From RGUW01 sp040399325 (GTDB lineage: Bacteria > Cyanobacteriota > Cyanobacteriia > PCC-6307 > Cyanobiaceae), in assembly GCA_040399325.1 (NCBI GenBank), contig JBBASJ010000003.1:9397-73396 (forward strand): 64,000 bases of DNA, given 5' to 3'. The notes under the pieces were generated by a model. The model worked only from the letters and a program-made list of their open reading frames with translations. It was not told the origin of the DNA and ran no database searches. The translations under genes and the position numbers were made by a program. Shown here in pieces: positions 8,587-19,332 of the stretch (its first letter is position 1; each line of letters begins with the position of its first letter).

Positions 8587-9405
8587 GTGAGCAGTTTTCT
8601 GGCCGCTGCAGTGCAGCTCACCAGCACCCCGGACCTGGACGCCAACCTCACCGCCGCCGAAGAGCAGATCGAGCTTGCGGCCCGCCGTGGTGCCGAACTG
8701 GTGGGACTGCCCGAAAACTTCGCTTTCATGGGCGACGACCAGCAGCGCCTGCAGCTGGCACCCGACCTGGCCGAGCGCTGCAGCCGCTTTCTGGTCACCA
8801 TGGCGCGCCGCTATCAGGTCACCCTGCTGGGGGGCGGTTTCCCGGTGCCGGCTGCTGAAGGCGCCACCTTCAACCGGGCCGAGCTGGTCAGCCACGAAGG
8901 GCAGGTGCTGGCCCGCTACGACAAGATTCACCTGTTCGATGTGGACCTGCCCGACGGCAACACCTACCGCGAGTCGGCCACGGTGCAGCCGGGCGACACC
9001 CTGCCGCCGGTGGTCGCGGTGCCCGGGCTGGGGCGCATCGGTCTGTCGATCTGCTACGACGTGCGCTTTCCTGAGCTGTACCGGCATCTGGCAGCCAATG
9101 GCGCCGACGTGCTGATGGTGCCGGCCGCCTTCACGGCGTTCACCGGCAAAGACCATTGGCAGGTGCTGCTGCAGGCCCGGGCGATCGAAAACACCGCCTA
9201 CGTGGTGGCCCCCGCCCAGACCGGCGTCAACCATGGCCGCCGCCAGACCCATGGCCATGCCCTGGTGATCGATCCCTGGGGGACCGTGCTGGCCGATGCG
9301 GGGGTGGCTCCCGGGCTGGCCGTGGCCCCCGTGGATCCTGGCCATGGTGAGCGGGTTCGCGCCCAGATGCCGAGCCTGCGCCATCGCCGGCCGGCCCTGT
9401 TCTGA
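8587..9405 (+). CDS. Carbon-nitrogen hydrolase, Nit1/Nit2 (omega-amidase-like) type
   Basis: 272 residues from a GTG placed 4 bases after AGGAGG. The Glu-Lys-Cys catalytic triad of the nitrilase superfamily is visible: Glu in LVGLPENFAFMGDD, Lys in ARYDKIHLFDVDLP, and Cys in GLSICYDVRFPELYR. The motif around the Cys and the order of blocks match the Nit branch, whose known members hydrolyse deaminated glutathione or alpha-ketoglutaramate, that is, metabolite repair. The substrate here is inferred from the family only. It is followed 10 bp later by the start of the cell-wall amidase. Confidence 0.92.
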   Translation: MSSFLAAAVQLTSTPDLDANLTAAEEQIELAARRGAELVGLPENFAFMGDDQQRLQLAPDLAERCSRFLVTMARRYQVTLLGGGFPVPAAEGATFNRAELVSHEGQVLARYDKIHLFDVDLPDGNTYRESATVQPGDTLPPVVAVPGLGRIGLSICYDVRFPELYRHLAANGADVLMVPAAFTAFTGKDHWQVLLQARAIENTAYVVAPAQTGVNHGRRQTHGHALVIDPWGTVLADAGVAPGLAVAPVDPGHGERVRAQMPSLRHRRPALF

Positions 9406-9415
9406 GCGCCGATCG

Positions 9416-10525
9416 GTGGGCAAGCACCCGGTTCTGCCGCTGCGCAGCCTGACGGGCGGCCTAGCAGCGCTGTGCCTGCTGTTGCTGCCGGCAGCGGCAG
9501 CGCGGGCCGCAGGCTCGGCCCTGGGGGCCTGGCGGCTCAGCAACACCGGTGTGCTGGAGCTGCGCACCAGCAACGACGCCCCGCTCAAGGCCTTCTTTGA
9601 AGCCGGCACGTCGGGGCGCGGCCCCCGGCTCTGGATCGATCTGCCGGGGGCACCGAGCCGCACGCGCAGCTTCAGCGGCAGTGGTCCGGTGCGGGAGGTG
9701 CGCATCGGCCGCCCCGATGACCAGACCACCCGGCTGGTGCTGGAGTTTCAGCCAGGGGTGCAACTCAACCCGGCACAGCTGCAATTGGTGGGCACGGCCG
9801 CCGATCGCTGGCGTCTCGAGCTGCGCGGCCTGCCCGGTGCTGCGCTGGTGAGCCTGGGCGAAGGCGATCTCGACAGCCCGGTGGCATCGGCCCCCTCCCG
9901 CAGCTTCTTCCCCAGCTCCAGCAAACCCCTGTCGGCCGATGGACTGCCCGTGGTGCCGCGCAACCGCTTCAAGGTGGTGCTCGATCCAGGCCATGGCGGG
10001 CCCGATCCCGGAGCCGTCGGCATCGGCGGACTGCGGGAAACCGATGTGGTGCTCGATGTGACGCTGCAGGTGGCGCGACTGCTGCAGGCCCGGGGCGTGG
10101 AGGTGCTGCTGACCCGCACCACCGAGATCGATGTCGACCTGCCACCGAGGGTTGCCCTGGCCAACAGCAGCGCAGCCGACGCCTTCGTGAGCATCCACGC
10201 CAACGCCCTGAGCATGGACAGGCCCGATGTCAACGGCATCGAGACCTTCTATTTCACAGGCGGGCCCAATGCCGGCCGTTCGCTGGAGCTGGCCCAGTCG
10301 CTGCAACGGCAGATGATGGCCATCTCCGCGGGCAGCCCCGACCGGGGGGTTCGGCCCGGCCGCTTCTTCGTGATCCGGCGCACCACGATGCCCTCAAGCC
10401 TTGTGGAGATGGGCTTTGTGACCGGCCGTCTCGATGCCGCAAGGCTGCAGCAGCCCGACTTCCGCCGGCGCATGGCCCTGGCGCTGGCTGCCGCGATCCT
10501 CGACTATCTCGGGGGGGCGGCATGA
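9416..10525 (+). CDS. amiC: N-acetylmuramoyl-L-alanine amidase with AMIN-like domain
   Basis: Chosen start is GTG 9416, which puts a signal peptide (basic start, then LTGGLAALCLLLLPAAAARA) directly at the N-terminus; a longer frame from 9296 would run inside the previous gene. The 369-residue protein has an AMIN-like beta domain (about residues 30-140) that targets septal envelope, a linker, and an Amidase_3 domain with Zn ligands in VLDPGHGGPDPGA (His), RETDVVLD (Glu) and SIHANAL (His), plus the catalytic Glu in PSSLVEMGFVT. It cleaves the amide between MurNAc and L-Ala in the periplasm during cell separation. It overlaps murI by ATGA. Confidence 0.93.
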   Translation: MGKHPVLPLRSLTGGLAALCLLLLPAAAARAAGSALGAWRLSNTGVLELRTSNDAPLKAFFEAGTSGRGPRLWIDLPGAPSRTRSFSGSGPVREVRIGRPDDQTTRLVLEFQPGVQLNPAQLQLVGTAADRWRLELRGLPGAALVSLGEGDLDSPVASAPSRSFFPSSSKPLSADGLPVVPRNRFKVVLDPGHGGPDPGAVGIGGLRETDVVLDVTLQVARLLQARGVEVLLTRTTEIDVDLPPRVALANSSAADAFVSIHANALSMDRPDVNGIETFYFTGGPNAGRSLELAQSLQRQMMAISAGSPDRGVRPGRFFVIRRTTMPSSLVEMGFVTGRLDAARLQQPDFRRRMALALAAAILDYLGGAA

Positions 10526-11367
10526 GCCTGCGGGTCGGTCTCTTTGACAGTGGCCTGGGGGGCCTGACCGTGCTCCGGCACGTGCACCGCTGCCACCCCC
10601 ATTCACCGACCCTGTACCTGGGTGACACCGCCAGGGTGCCCTACGGCCAGCGCAGTGCCGACGACATTCGCCAGATCGCCGCCGAGGTGGTCCACTGGCT
10701 GCGGCTGCAGGGCATCGGTGTTCTGGTGATGGCCTGCAACACCTCCAACGCCCTCGCCTTCGATGTGGCCGTGGCCGAGGCCGGCGTGCCGGTGGTGGGT
10801 CTGATCGACAGCGTGGCCGCCACGCTGGGTGCCGACCGCATCGGCGTGCTGGCGACCCCGGCCACGGCCGCCAGCGGGGCCTACCGCCGGGCGATCCACG
10901 CCTGCAGGCCCGCCGCGGTGGTCAACGAGGTGGGCTGCCCGGCCTTTGTGCCCCTGATCGAGGCGGGCGATCTGAGCCATCCCGACCTGCGCGCCGCCGC
11001 CCAGTCCTACCTGGAGCCTCTGCTGCAAAGCCATGTCGAGGCGATTGTGCTGGGTTGCACCCACTACCCCCTGCTGACACCGCTGCTGCAGGAGTTGCTG
11101 CCGGACGGGGTGCAACTGATCGATCCGGCCCTGGCAGCGGTGGCCCGCCTGGGGCCCCTGCTGGCGAATCTGGGGGATCTGCCTGAAGGCGAACGGCAGC
11201 ATGAACAGACCCCGCCACCCGGATCACTCCGTCGCATCTGCGTGACCGGGTGTGCCCTGACCTTTGCCGAGGCCGCCACCCGCTGGTTGGGCGAGGAACC
11301 CCGGGTCGAGCAGGTCGACCTCTCGGAGAAGGTCGACCTCACTCGGCAGTCGGCCTGCGGCTTCTAG
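10522..11367 (+). CDS. murI: Glutamate racemase
   Basis: 281 residues. MurI makes D-glutamate for peptidoglycan through a two-cysteine mechanism. The N-terminal GLFDSGLGGLTVLRHV matches the family; the two catalytic cysteines sit in VMACNTSNALAF and VLGCTHYPLLTPLL. The ATG overlaps the amidase stop (ATGA, 4 bp), so the two cell-wall genes are translationally coupled. The gene ends 23 bp before the GTG of the polyprenyl synthase gene, which makes a nit-amiC-murI-sds run on the same strand. Confidence 0.96.
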   Translation: MSLRVGLFDSGLGGLTVLRHVHRCHPHSPTLYLGDTARVPYGQRSADDIRQIAAEVVHWLRLQGIGVLVMACNTSNALAFDVAVAEAGVPVVGLIDSVAATLGADRIGVLATPATAASGAYRRAIHACRPAAVVNEVGCPAFVPLIEAGDLSHPDLRAAAQSYLEPLLQSHVEAIVLGCTHYPLLTPLLQELLPDGVQLIDPALAAVARLGPLLANLGDLPEGERQHEQTPPPGSLRRICVTGCALTFAEAATRWLGEEPRVEQVDLSEKVDLTRQSACGF

Positions 11368-11390
11368 GATCACGCCACGACGGAGGGTGT

Positions 11391-12362
11391 GTGGCCACGG
11401 TTGCAGAGCTGCTTCAGCCGGTCGAGGCCGACCTCGATGCCCTGCTGGCTGATCTGCGCAGCCTGATCGGTGCTGGCCATCCGATCCTGCAGGCCGCCGC
11501 CGAACACCTGTTCGCGGCAGGTGGCAAGCGCATCCGACCGGGCATCGTGCTACTGCTGTCGCGGGCGATCAGCCCCGGTGGCGAGCTGGGCCAGCGTCAC
11601 CGCCGCCTGGCCGAGATCACCGAGATGATCCACACGGCCTCGCTCGTTCACGATGACGTGGTCGACGAGGCCTCCACCCGCCGTGGGGTGGCCACGGTTC
11701 ACAGCCGCTTCAACCACAGGGTCGCGGTGTTGGCGGGCGATTTTCTGTTTGCCCAGGCCAGCTGGCACCTCGCCAATCTCGACGATCTCGAGGTCGTCAA
11801 GCTGCTCAGCCGCGTGATCATGGACCTGGCCGACGGCGAGGTCAAACAGGGTCTGTTTCGCTACGACACGGGCCAGACCTTCGAGACCTACCTCGAGAAG
11901 AGCTATTGCAAAACGGCCTCCTTGATCGCCAACAGCGCCAGAGCTGCGGGGGTGCTGTCTGAACTCCCAGCCGAGCACCTTGACGAGCTCTACCGGTTTG
12001 GCCGGCAGCTGGGACTGGCGTTCCAGGTGGTCGATGACATTCTCGATTTCACCGGCGACGACGAACAGCTGGGCAAGCCGGCGGCCAGCGATCTGGCCTC
12101 GGGCTACCTCACGGCTCCTGTGCTCTATGCCCTGGAAGAGCGACCCACGCTGGCCGGTCTGATCGAGCGCGAGTTCAGCCAGGACGGCGATCTCGAGCAG
12201 GCGCTGGAGCTGGTGCGCGGCTGCGAGGCGATCCCGCGCTCCCGTGCCCTCGCCGAAGGATTTTCGCGAGAAGCCGGCGAAGCGCTCAGTTGGCTGCCCG
12301 CCTCCGAGGCCAGCCGCGCGCTCAGAGCCCTGCCCGAGTTTGTGCTCAGCCGGCTTTACTGA
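11391..12362 (+). CDS. sds: Solanesyl / polyprenyl diphosphate synthase
   Basis: 323 residues from GTG 11391, preceded by CGGAGG at 11381-11386; the frame is open upstream to 11250 but that part lies inside murI. This trans-prenyltransferase elongates allylic diphosphates with IPP. Both aspartate-rich motifs are present: LVHDDVVDEASTRRG (FARM) and QVVDDILDFTGDDEQLGKP (SARM). The block AAGGKRIRPGIVLLL is also typical. The cyanobacterial orthologue makes the C45 tail of plastoquinone; chain length here is inferred from the family. Together with ubiD upstream it suggests a local grouping of quinone genes. Confidence 0.92.
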   Translation: MATVAELLQPVEADLDALLADLRSLIGAGHPILQAAAEHLFAAGGKRIRPGIVLLLSRAISPGGELGQRHRRLAEITEMIHTASLVHDDVVDEASTRRGVATVHSRFNHRVAVLAGDFLFAQASWHLANLDDLEVVKLLSRVIMDLADGEVKQGLFRYDTGQTFETYLEKSYCKTASLIANSARAAGVLSELPAEHLDELYRFGRQLGLAFQVVDDILDFTGDDEQLGKPAASDLASGYLTAPVLYALEERPTLAGLIEREFSQDGDLEQALELVRGCEAIPRSRALAEGFSREAGEALSWLPASEASRALRALPEFVLSRLY

Positions 12363-12393
12363 GTTCTGGACTGGGTCAGCCAGATCCGACAAC

Positions 12394-13062
12394 TCAGCCC
12401 AGGCTCACGCCCTCCAGGCTCCGGAGCAGCTCACAGCCCTCGGGCAACTGTTGCAACACGATCTGGGTGATCCGGTCATCCTGGGGAAGCAGCACATGCA
12501 CGCGGCAGCCTGCGCCGCTGGCTGAGCGGGCACCGGCGGGAGAATCTTCAAAGGCCCAGCAATCGGTGGCCGCCACCCCCAGGCGCCGCGCCGCCAGCAA
12601 GTAAGGATCGGGCTCAGGCTTGCCTGCCGCCAGCTCGGGATCATCGCCATGGACCCGGCTGGTGATGGCCGCAAGCCACGCATGGGGTGCCTCCTTGAGA
12701 GCCACCGCAGCGCGGCTGCTGCTCGTCACCAGGGCCATGGGCACGGCAGCCTGCACCAGCGTTTCCACCAGCTGGCGGGCCCCGGGCATGGGCCGTGCCG
12801 CGGGCATCAGGGCATCGGCGATCGGCTGGCGCACCGCCAGCAACGCCGCAACCGATGGAGCCGCCAGACCCGCCTCGCGCATCCAGGCGATCACCTGCTG
12901 GGCGCACTCGAGCCGCCGCCGGCCACGCAGCGCCAGCAACGGGCCTGTCGCCAGCTCAAGGCCGAAGTGGGCCGCCGCCGCCTGCCACGCACGGGCATGC
13001 AGGGGCTCGGTGTCGAGCAGCAGGCCGTCGAGATCAAACAGGCAGGCGGAGGGGCGGCGCAT
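12394..13062 (-). CDS. HAD-superfamily hydrolase (beta-phosphoglucomutase-like subgroup)
   Basis: 222 residues. The N-terminus has motif I as LFDLDGLLLDTEPLHARAW, with the two aspartates of the HAD phosphatase/phosphoglucomutase group and the EPLHxxAW cap-start typical of small sugar-phosphate phosphatases. Motif II Ser/Thr is in MALVTSSSRAAV, motif III Lys in AAGKPEPDPYLLAA, and motif IV in CWAFEDSPAGARSA. It is therefore probably an active phosphatase acting on a small phosphorylated metabolite; the substrate cannot be told from the sequence. It converges with sds and is divergent from acs. Confidence 0.88.
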   Translation of the reverse strand: MRRPSACLFDLDGLLLDTEPLHARAWQAAAAHFGLELATGPLLALRGRRRLECAQQVIAWMREAGLAAPSVAALLAVRQPIADALMPAARPMPGARQLVETLVQAAVPMALVTSSSRAAVALKEAPHAWLAAITSRVHGDDPELAAGKPEPDPYLLAARRLGVAATDCWAFEDSPAGARSASGAGCRVHVLLPQDDRITQIVLQQLPEGCELLRSLEGVSLG

Positions 13063-13112
13063 CGGGCCATCCTCTCAGCGGACTCGCTCAGCAGACAGTT
13101 GAACATGCGTGT

Positions 13113-13160
13113 CACTGGCAGGCCGTGGTTCGACGCCGCTGGCTTGAATGCCTGCCAGTG
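13113..13160. repeat. 11-bp perfect inverted repeat in the HAD/acs divergent spacer
   Basis: CACTGGCAGGC at 13113-13123 is matched by its exact reverse complement GCCTGCCAGTG at 13150-13160, separated by 26 bases. It lies in the 113 bp spacer between the divergent HAD-hydrolase gene and acs and ends 15 bases before the acs GTG. The position suits a regulator binding site or a 5' leader hairpin for acs. No T-run follows, so it is not an intrinsic terminator. Function is inference. Confidence 0.45.
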
Positions 13161-13175
13161 CCAGCGGTGGGCTCC

Positions 13176-15146
<1,971 letters not shown>

Positions 15147-15156
15147 GCCGGAGCTG

Positions 15157-16713
15157 ATGCACTGGAGCTACCGCAGAATCCTGCTGACCATCGTGGGCCT
15201 GGGCCTGGCACTGCGCCTGGCCATCGCCGTGATCCTGCCCCCCGGTTACGACGAGAGCTACTACCTCTTCTATGGCCAGAACCTGGCCCTGAGCTACTTC
15301 GACCATCCGCTGGCGGTGGGGCTGTGGGCGGCAGCCGGTGGGGCCATCGGGCGGCTCATGCCCGCGCACCCCGCGCTGGCCCTGCGGCTGCCGGGGCTGC
15401 TGAGCTACTGCCTGGCCCAGGTGCTGCTGGCCGAGGCCACACGCGAGTGGTTCGGCCGTCGCGCCGCCCTGCTGAGCGCCGCGCTGGCCAGCCTTGCACC
15501 ACTGTTGTTTGCCTGCGGCGGCCTGCTGCTGCTGCCCGACAGCCCCCTGGTGCTGCTGCTCAGCCTGCTGTTGTGGTGGCTGTCGCGCCATTCGCTCAAT
15601 GCTGCACGCAGCCCCAGCGAATCGCTGCAGTTCGGCCTGATCCTGGGGTTGCTGAGCCTCTGCAAATACCACGCGCTGCTTCTGATTCTGACCCTGGTGG
15701 CAGCCCGCCTGGTCGACACGCTGCAGCGGCGGCGCCTGCGGATCGGCGACACGGCCCTGGTGCTGGCGGGTTGGTTGGCGACCAGCTGGCCGCTGTGGCT
15801 GTGGAACCTGCAGAACGGCTGGCTGTCGTTCGCCTTCCACAGCGGCCGCACCAGCGCCGCCGCCGGGTTCCGCTGGGAGGGGCCGCCGCTGTTTCTGCTG
15901 AGTCAGCTGGCCCTGCTGTTTCCCAGCATCGGCGTGCTGCTGCTGCTGGCCCTGCTGCGGCCGGCCCCGGCCAGCAGCGACCAGGCCCAGGAAGGCACCC
16001 GGCTGCTGCGGCTGCTGGCGATTCCGCAGCTGCTGCTGTTTCTGGTGCTCTCGGGCCGCATGCAGGTGCTCTCGAGCTGGTTGGTGCCCGCCTGGTGGCT
16101 GCTGCTGCCCCTGGCCGCAGCGGTGCTGGCCCGGCCCGGGGTGTGGCGACAGCTGTGGCTGCGGCTGCTCGCGCTGCTGAGCGCCGCCGCCGTGGTGCTG
16201 CTGAGCCTGGTTGCCGCCGCCCATGTGCGCTGGGGGATCGCCGCTGCCCTGGTGCCCCCCGACGTTGACACCTCGGGGCAGTTGCTCGATCCCGAGCAGC
16301 TGCGCCGCAGCCTCAGGCAGCATCCGGCGATCTGGGAGGCCCTGAACACGGCTCAGGTGATCGGCTCCAACCGCTATGAGCTGCCGGGCTTCCTGGCCCT
16401 GGCCCTGCAGGGCTACAGCCAGGCCCGCTTCAGCTGCTTCGCCGCCGACTGCCGCGGCTTCGAACAATGGCGCAGCCGCCTGGATCCGGCGGCGCGCCGG
16501 GGCGTGCTGTTTGCGGTGGTGGGCGACTACACACCGATTGCCGCCCTGGCCCAGGGGCGAGACCAGCCCTGGCGCTTCGGCCCGCTCACGCCCCTGGGCC
16601 AGGTGCAGGTGAAGCGCAGCGGCATCACGACCACCACGCTCGAGTTCTACAGCTTTGATCCCTCACTGGTCAGACGGGCCGAGCCCATCAATCGCGCCCA
16701 GCCCAGCGGTTGA
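15157..16713 (+). CDS. GT39/ArnT-like membrane glycosyltransferase
   Basis: 518 residues from ATG 15157; the ORF opens 27 bases earlier inside acs. The protein begins with a transmembrane segment (RRILLTIVGLGLALRLAIAV) followed by the acidic catalytic loop PGYDESYYLFYGQNLA, the hallmark Asp-Glu pair of GT-C enzymes of the dolichyl/undecaprenyl-phosphate mannosyl- or arabinosyltransferase type. About ten more hydrophobic segments follow to residue ~370, then a soluble C-terminal domain of roughly 140 residues. It should transfer a sugar from a lipid-phosphate donor on the periplasmic side. Donor and acceptor are unknown. Confidence 0.85.
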   Translation: MHWSYRRILLTIVGLGLALRLAIAVILPPGYDESYYLFYGQNLALSYFDHPLAVGLWAAAGGAIGRLMPAHPALALRLPGLLSYCLAQVLLAEATREWFGRRAALLSAALASLAPLLFACGGLLLLPDSPLVLLLSLLLWWLSRHSLNAARSPSESLQFGLILGLLSLCKYHALLLILTLVAARLVDTLQRRRLRIGDTALVLAGWLATSWPLWLWNLQNGWLSFAFHSGRTSAAAGFRWEGPPLFLLSQLALLFPSIGVLLLLALLRPAPASSDQAQEGTRLLRLLAIPQLLLFLVLSGRMQVLSSWLVPAWWLLLPLAAAVLARPGVWRQLWLRLLALLSAAAVVLLSLVAAAHVRWGIAAALVPPDVDTSGQLLDPEQLRRSLRQHPAIWEALNTAQVIGSNRYELPGFLALALQGYSQARFSCFAADCRGFEQWRSRLDPAARRGVLFAVVGDYTPIAALAQGRDQPWRFGPLTPLGQVQVKRSGITTTTLEFYSFDPSLVRRAEPINRAQPSG

Positions 16714-17452
16714 TCAGGCCGGCGAGGTGGGTGATCCGCCTGCCGCGCGCCGGATCATCGGCCCAGCTGCCGAGCAGCTGGCGCCGCAGGCCGCCACTGG
16801 CCGGGCTCAGGTGATCGCCGGGCAGCTCCACCAGCTCCGAGCGGTCGTCGGTCCTGCTGCGCAGGCTGTCGAGCAGGCGGGCGCTCTGGTCGATGCGATC
16901 GGCGGCAAAGCGCACCAGCAGGTTGCGGGGCTGGACATACGCCTGCTGCACCTGAATCAGGGTGGCCGCCGGCGAGGGGCTGAATTCACTGCGAAACCCG
17001 AATTGCTGCCCCATTTCGGCCAATAGCGGCACCGAGCGCTCGGCCGAAAAGTTGTTGAAACTCAGGGCCACCAGGGCGCTGGCCCGGCCACCATCCGGGG
17101 CCAGCAGATGCAGCTTGCAGCCAAGGCTGTGGCCCAGCCGCAGCACCAGCCCAGGCTGACCGAGCTGCTGATCCTGCTGCTGGCGCAGGGTTCGGAAACA
17201 GCGCCAGGCCTGGTTGGCCTGCTGTTGATGGTCAAAGCCGGGCACGTAACTCCAGGCGTGGATCCACCAGCCCAGGCCGGCCAGGGCCTCGAGCAGGCGT
17301 CTGTAACTGAGCTGGGGACTGGCCGCCAGATAGCTGCCGCCGATGAACTCGAGCACGGCGCGGCGGTGCTCCGGCGGCTGCCCGCTCGCCAGGGGCAACC
17401 GGGTTGGCGGAGCCAGCTGCCACAGCTCTCCGCTGCGGATCCAGCGCGGCAT
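16688..17452 (-). CDS. DUF1350 family protein (alpha/beta-hydrolase-like)
   Basis: 254 residues, matching in length and block order the DUF1350 family found in cyanobacteria and plastids. Visible blocks are EFIGGSYLAASPQLSYRRLL near residue 36 and LRLGHSLGCKLHLLA, where GHSLG is the nucleophile-elbow-like pattern of alpha/beta hydrolases. The later FNNFSAERSVPLL block is also characteristic. Function of the family is not established. It converges with the glycosyltransferase gene (26 bp overlap of the 3' ends) and lies 3 bp downstream of the peroxiredoxin gene, so the two form an operon. Confidence 0.82.
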   Translation of the reverse strand: MPRWIRSGELWQLAPPTRLPLASGQPPEHRRAVLEFIGGSYLAASPQLSYRRLLEALAGLGWWIHAWSYVPGFDHQQQANQAWRCFRTLRQQQDQQLGQPGLVLRLGHSLGCKLHLLAPDGGRASALVALSFNNFSAERSVPLLAEMGQQFGFRSEFSPSPAATLIQVQQAYVQPRNLLVRFAADRIDQSARLLDSLRSRTDDRSELVELPGDHLSPASGGLRRQLLGSWADDPARGRRITHLAGLINRWAGRD

Positions 17453-17455
17453 GGC

Positions 17456-17926
17456 TCAGCTGCCGCCGACTGCGGCCTGCAGACGCTGGAGCGCCGCCAG
17501 AGCCTCGCGGCGATGCAGGGCACCATCGAGCAGGTTGTTGGTGATGTGGCGCACCACGCCCGCCGGATCGATCACATAGGTGACCCTTCCGGGCAGCAGC
17601 CCCAGCACCGGGGGCACGCCGAAGGCTTTGCGCAGGGCATTGCCCCGGTCCACCAGCAGTGGAAAGGGCAGGTCATGGCGCGCCACAAAGCGCTGATGGC
17701 TGGCGGCATCGTCGCCGCTCACCCCCCACACCTGCGCGCCAAGGGCCTGAAACGCGCTCCAGCCATCGCGAAAGGCACAGACTTCGGCGGTGCAGCCCGG
17801 GGTGTCGTCCTTGGGATAGAAAAACAGGACCAACCACTGGCCGGTGAGCTGGTCGCTGCGACGTTCGATGCCCTCCTGGTCCTGGCAGACCACCGCAGGG
17901 GCCCGATCTCCGACAGCCAGGGCCAT
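17456..17926 (-). CDS. PrxQ/Bcp-type thiol peroxidase
   Basis: 156 residues from ATG 17926 (a TTG two codons earlier is possible). Peroxiredoxin fold; reduces hydrogen peroxide and organic peroxides with thioredoxin. The peroxidatic Cys is in YPKDDTPGCTAEVCAFRD, and the second Cys five residues later is the PrxQ resolving Cys, forming the intramolecular disulfide of this class. The segment VWGVSGDDAASHQRF is also typical. Soluble, no signal peptide. Its close coupling with the DUF1350 gene is the only context. Confidence 0.93.
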   Translation of the reverse strand: MALAVGDRAPAVVCQDQEGIERRSDQLTGQWLVLFFYPKDDTPGCTAEVCAFRDGWSAFQALGAQVWGVSGDDAASHQRFVARHDLPFPLLVDRGNALRKAFGVPPVLGLLPGRVTYVIDPAGVVRHITNNLLDGALHRREALAALQRLQAAVGGS

Positions 17927-17995
17927 GGTCAATCCATCAGGGCCGCCACCCTAGACAGAGCTGAGACGATGGGGCGAGCCCGGCGGCGGTGCGGC

Positions 17996-18856
17996 ATGAG
18001 CGATCCAACCAACACGTGGCAGCAGAGCGATCTGCTCGGATTGCTGGGCGCACAAGGGAGCCAGACTGAGCCACAACACCGCGCTTCCCACCAGGTCGGG
18101 CAGAGCGAGTGCCCTGAAGCCGACGTGGCAGCGCCAGAACCAGCGGGATCGGTCCCGCGCACGCTGCTGATCCTCGATACCGAGACCACGGCACTCTCAC
18201 CCTCCGACGGGGCCTGCATCGAGGTGGGGGCGATCCTGTTTGCGGTGCCTGAGCGGGCTGTGCTCTGCCAGCTGTCGTTTCTGTTGCCCTGCCGGGAGAA
18301 TCCCGCCGAGGCGATCAACCGGATCCCGGCTGCGGTGACCCGACTGGAGCAACCCCGGGATGCGGCCCTGAGCTGCTTTGCCGCCATGGTGAACCAGTGC
18401 GATGCACTGCTGGCCCACAACGCCGCCTTTGACCGCCAGTGGTTTGCTGCGGGGGCTGGCGAGCTGCCGCCGATCGACAAACCCTGGATCTGCTCGATGA
18501 GCGAGATGCGCTGGCCGGCCGATCGTCAGCTCAAGGCCAACCCCTCGGTGCGGGATCTGGCTCTGGCCTATGGCATTCCGGTCTGGGCCGCGCACCGGGC
18601 CCTGACCGACTGCACCTATCTGGCCCAGGTGCTGGAGCGCTGCGACGCTCTCGAAACCCTGCTGCTGCAGGCCCTGGAACCGCGCAGCCTGTTTCGCGCC
18701 CAGCTCAGCTACGCCGAGCGGCACCGCGCCAAGGATGCGGGCTTCCGCTGGAACGATCCGGTACAGGGAGCCTGGAGCAAACGCCTGAGCCAGCGTGAAG
18801 CCAGGGCATTGCCCTTTCCGGTGCTGGCCGTGGAAGACCTGCCGGCCAGCGCCTGA
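17996..18856 (+). CDS. DnaQ-like 3'-5' exonuclease (DEDDh)
   Basis: 286 residues from ATG 17996; the frame is open far upstream but that part lies antisense to the peroxiredoxin and DUF1350 genes. After a ~55-residue hydrophilic N-terminal region the exonuclease domain shows ExoI LILDTETTALSP (Asp, Glu), ExoII LLAHNAAFDRQWF (Asp) and ExoIII AAHRALTDCTYLAQVL with His five residues before Asp, the DEDDh pattern. The last ~80 residues hold YAERHRAKDAGFRWN and EPRSLFRAQLSY, a conserved tail with the look of a DUF3820-type add-on. Likely acts in repair or RNA/DNA trimming. It is not the DNA polymerase III epsilon gene by context. Confidence 0.88.
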   Translation: MSDPTNTWQQSDLLGLLGAQGSQTEPQHRASHQVGQSECPEADVAAPEPAGSVPRTLLILDTETTALSPSDGACIEVGAILFAVPERAVLCQLSFLLPCRENPAEAINRIPAAVTRLEQPRDAALSCFAAMVNQCDALLAHNAAFDRQWFAAGAGELPPIDKPWICSMSEMRWPADRQLKANPSVRDLALAYGIPVWAAHRALTDCTYLAQVLERCDALETLLLQALEPRSLFRAQLSYAERHRAKDAGFRWNDPVQGAWSKRLSQREARALPFPVLAVEDLPASA

Positions 18857-18922
18857 TCGGCCCGGCGGTGCTCCCAATTCGGCGATCCGTGGCCAAGGTA
18901 AAGGGTGGAGACGGGGGTAACG

Positions 18923-19168
18923 ATGGCCAGACGAGCGCTCCACCGGCAGCCGGTGGAGCCGCGGCAGCGACTTCGGCGTTGGCAGGCCGCCCGCACCTGG
19001 GCACGGCTGATCCGTGAAGCGGAGTGCCTCTGGCACGTCGATGTGCGCACCCTCCACCGTCTGGCTGCCGAAGAGCTCGGTCTGCTGCTGCACGAAGTGC
19101 CCGAACCCCTGCGCCCGCGGGTGAACCGCTGGTTGCGGCGGTACGGGGTGGTCACGCGGCTGGGATAG
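18923..19168 (+). CDS. Small basic conserved-looking protein
   Basis: 81 residues from ATG 18923 (the ORF opens at GTG 18905). Rich in Arg, Leu and Trp: segments such as QRLRRWQAARTWARLI and LRPRVNRWLRRYG suggest an amphipathic helical, possibly nucleic-acid-binding protein. Base composition matches the neighbouring GC-rich genes, and the start is preceded by GGAG at 18907-18910. No family recognised. It is the last GC-rich gene before the A+T-rich cyclase island. Confidence 0.5.
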   Translation: MARRALHRQPVEPRQRLRRWQAARTWARLIREAECLWHVDVRTLHRLAAEELGLLLHEVPEPLRPRVNRWLRRYGVVTRLG

Positions 19169-19221
19169 CAAGGACCGCGGTTGAACACTGAAATCGAACA
19201 CCCATGAGACCCACGCAAACC

Positions 19222-19246
19222 GTTCAAATTTTTATCAAATTTGAAC
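19222..19246. promoter_or_regulatory. Perfect A+T-rich palindrome upstream of the cyclase gene
   Basis: GTTCAAATTT (19222-19231), a 5-base spacer TTATC, and AAATTTGAAC (19237-19246) form a perfect 10-bp inverted repeat 86 bases before the cyclase ATG. It is low in G+C and not followed by a T-run on either strand, so an operator for a dimeric regulator fits better than a terminator. The protein that might bind it is unknown. Confidence 0.5.
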
Positions 19247-19332
19247 AATGAAAAACCCACGCCAGGCCATCACAACAGAGACTTGGTTGGGCTCTTCATG
19301 CGATCAGAAAGCATGAACCTGATCCGGCTGCA

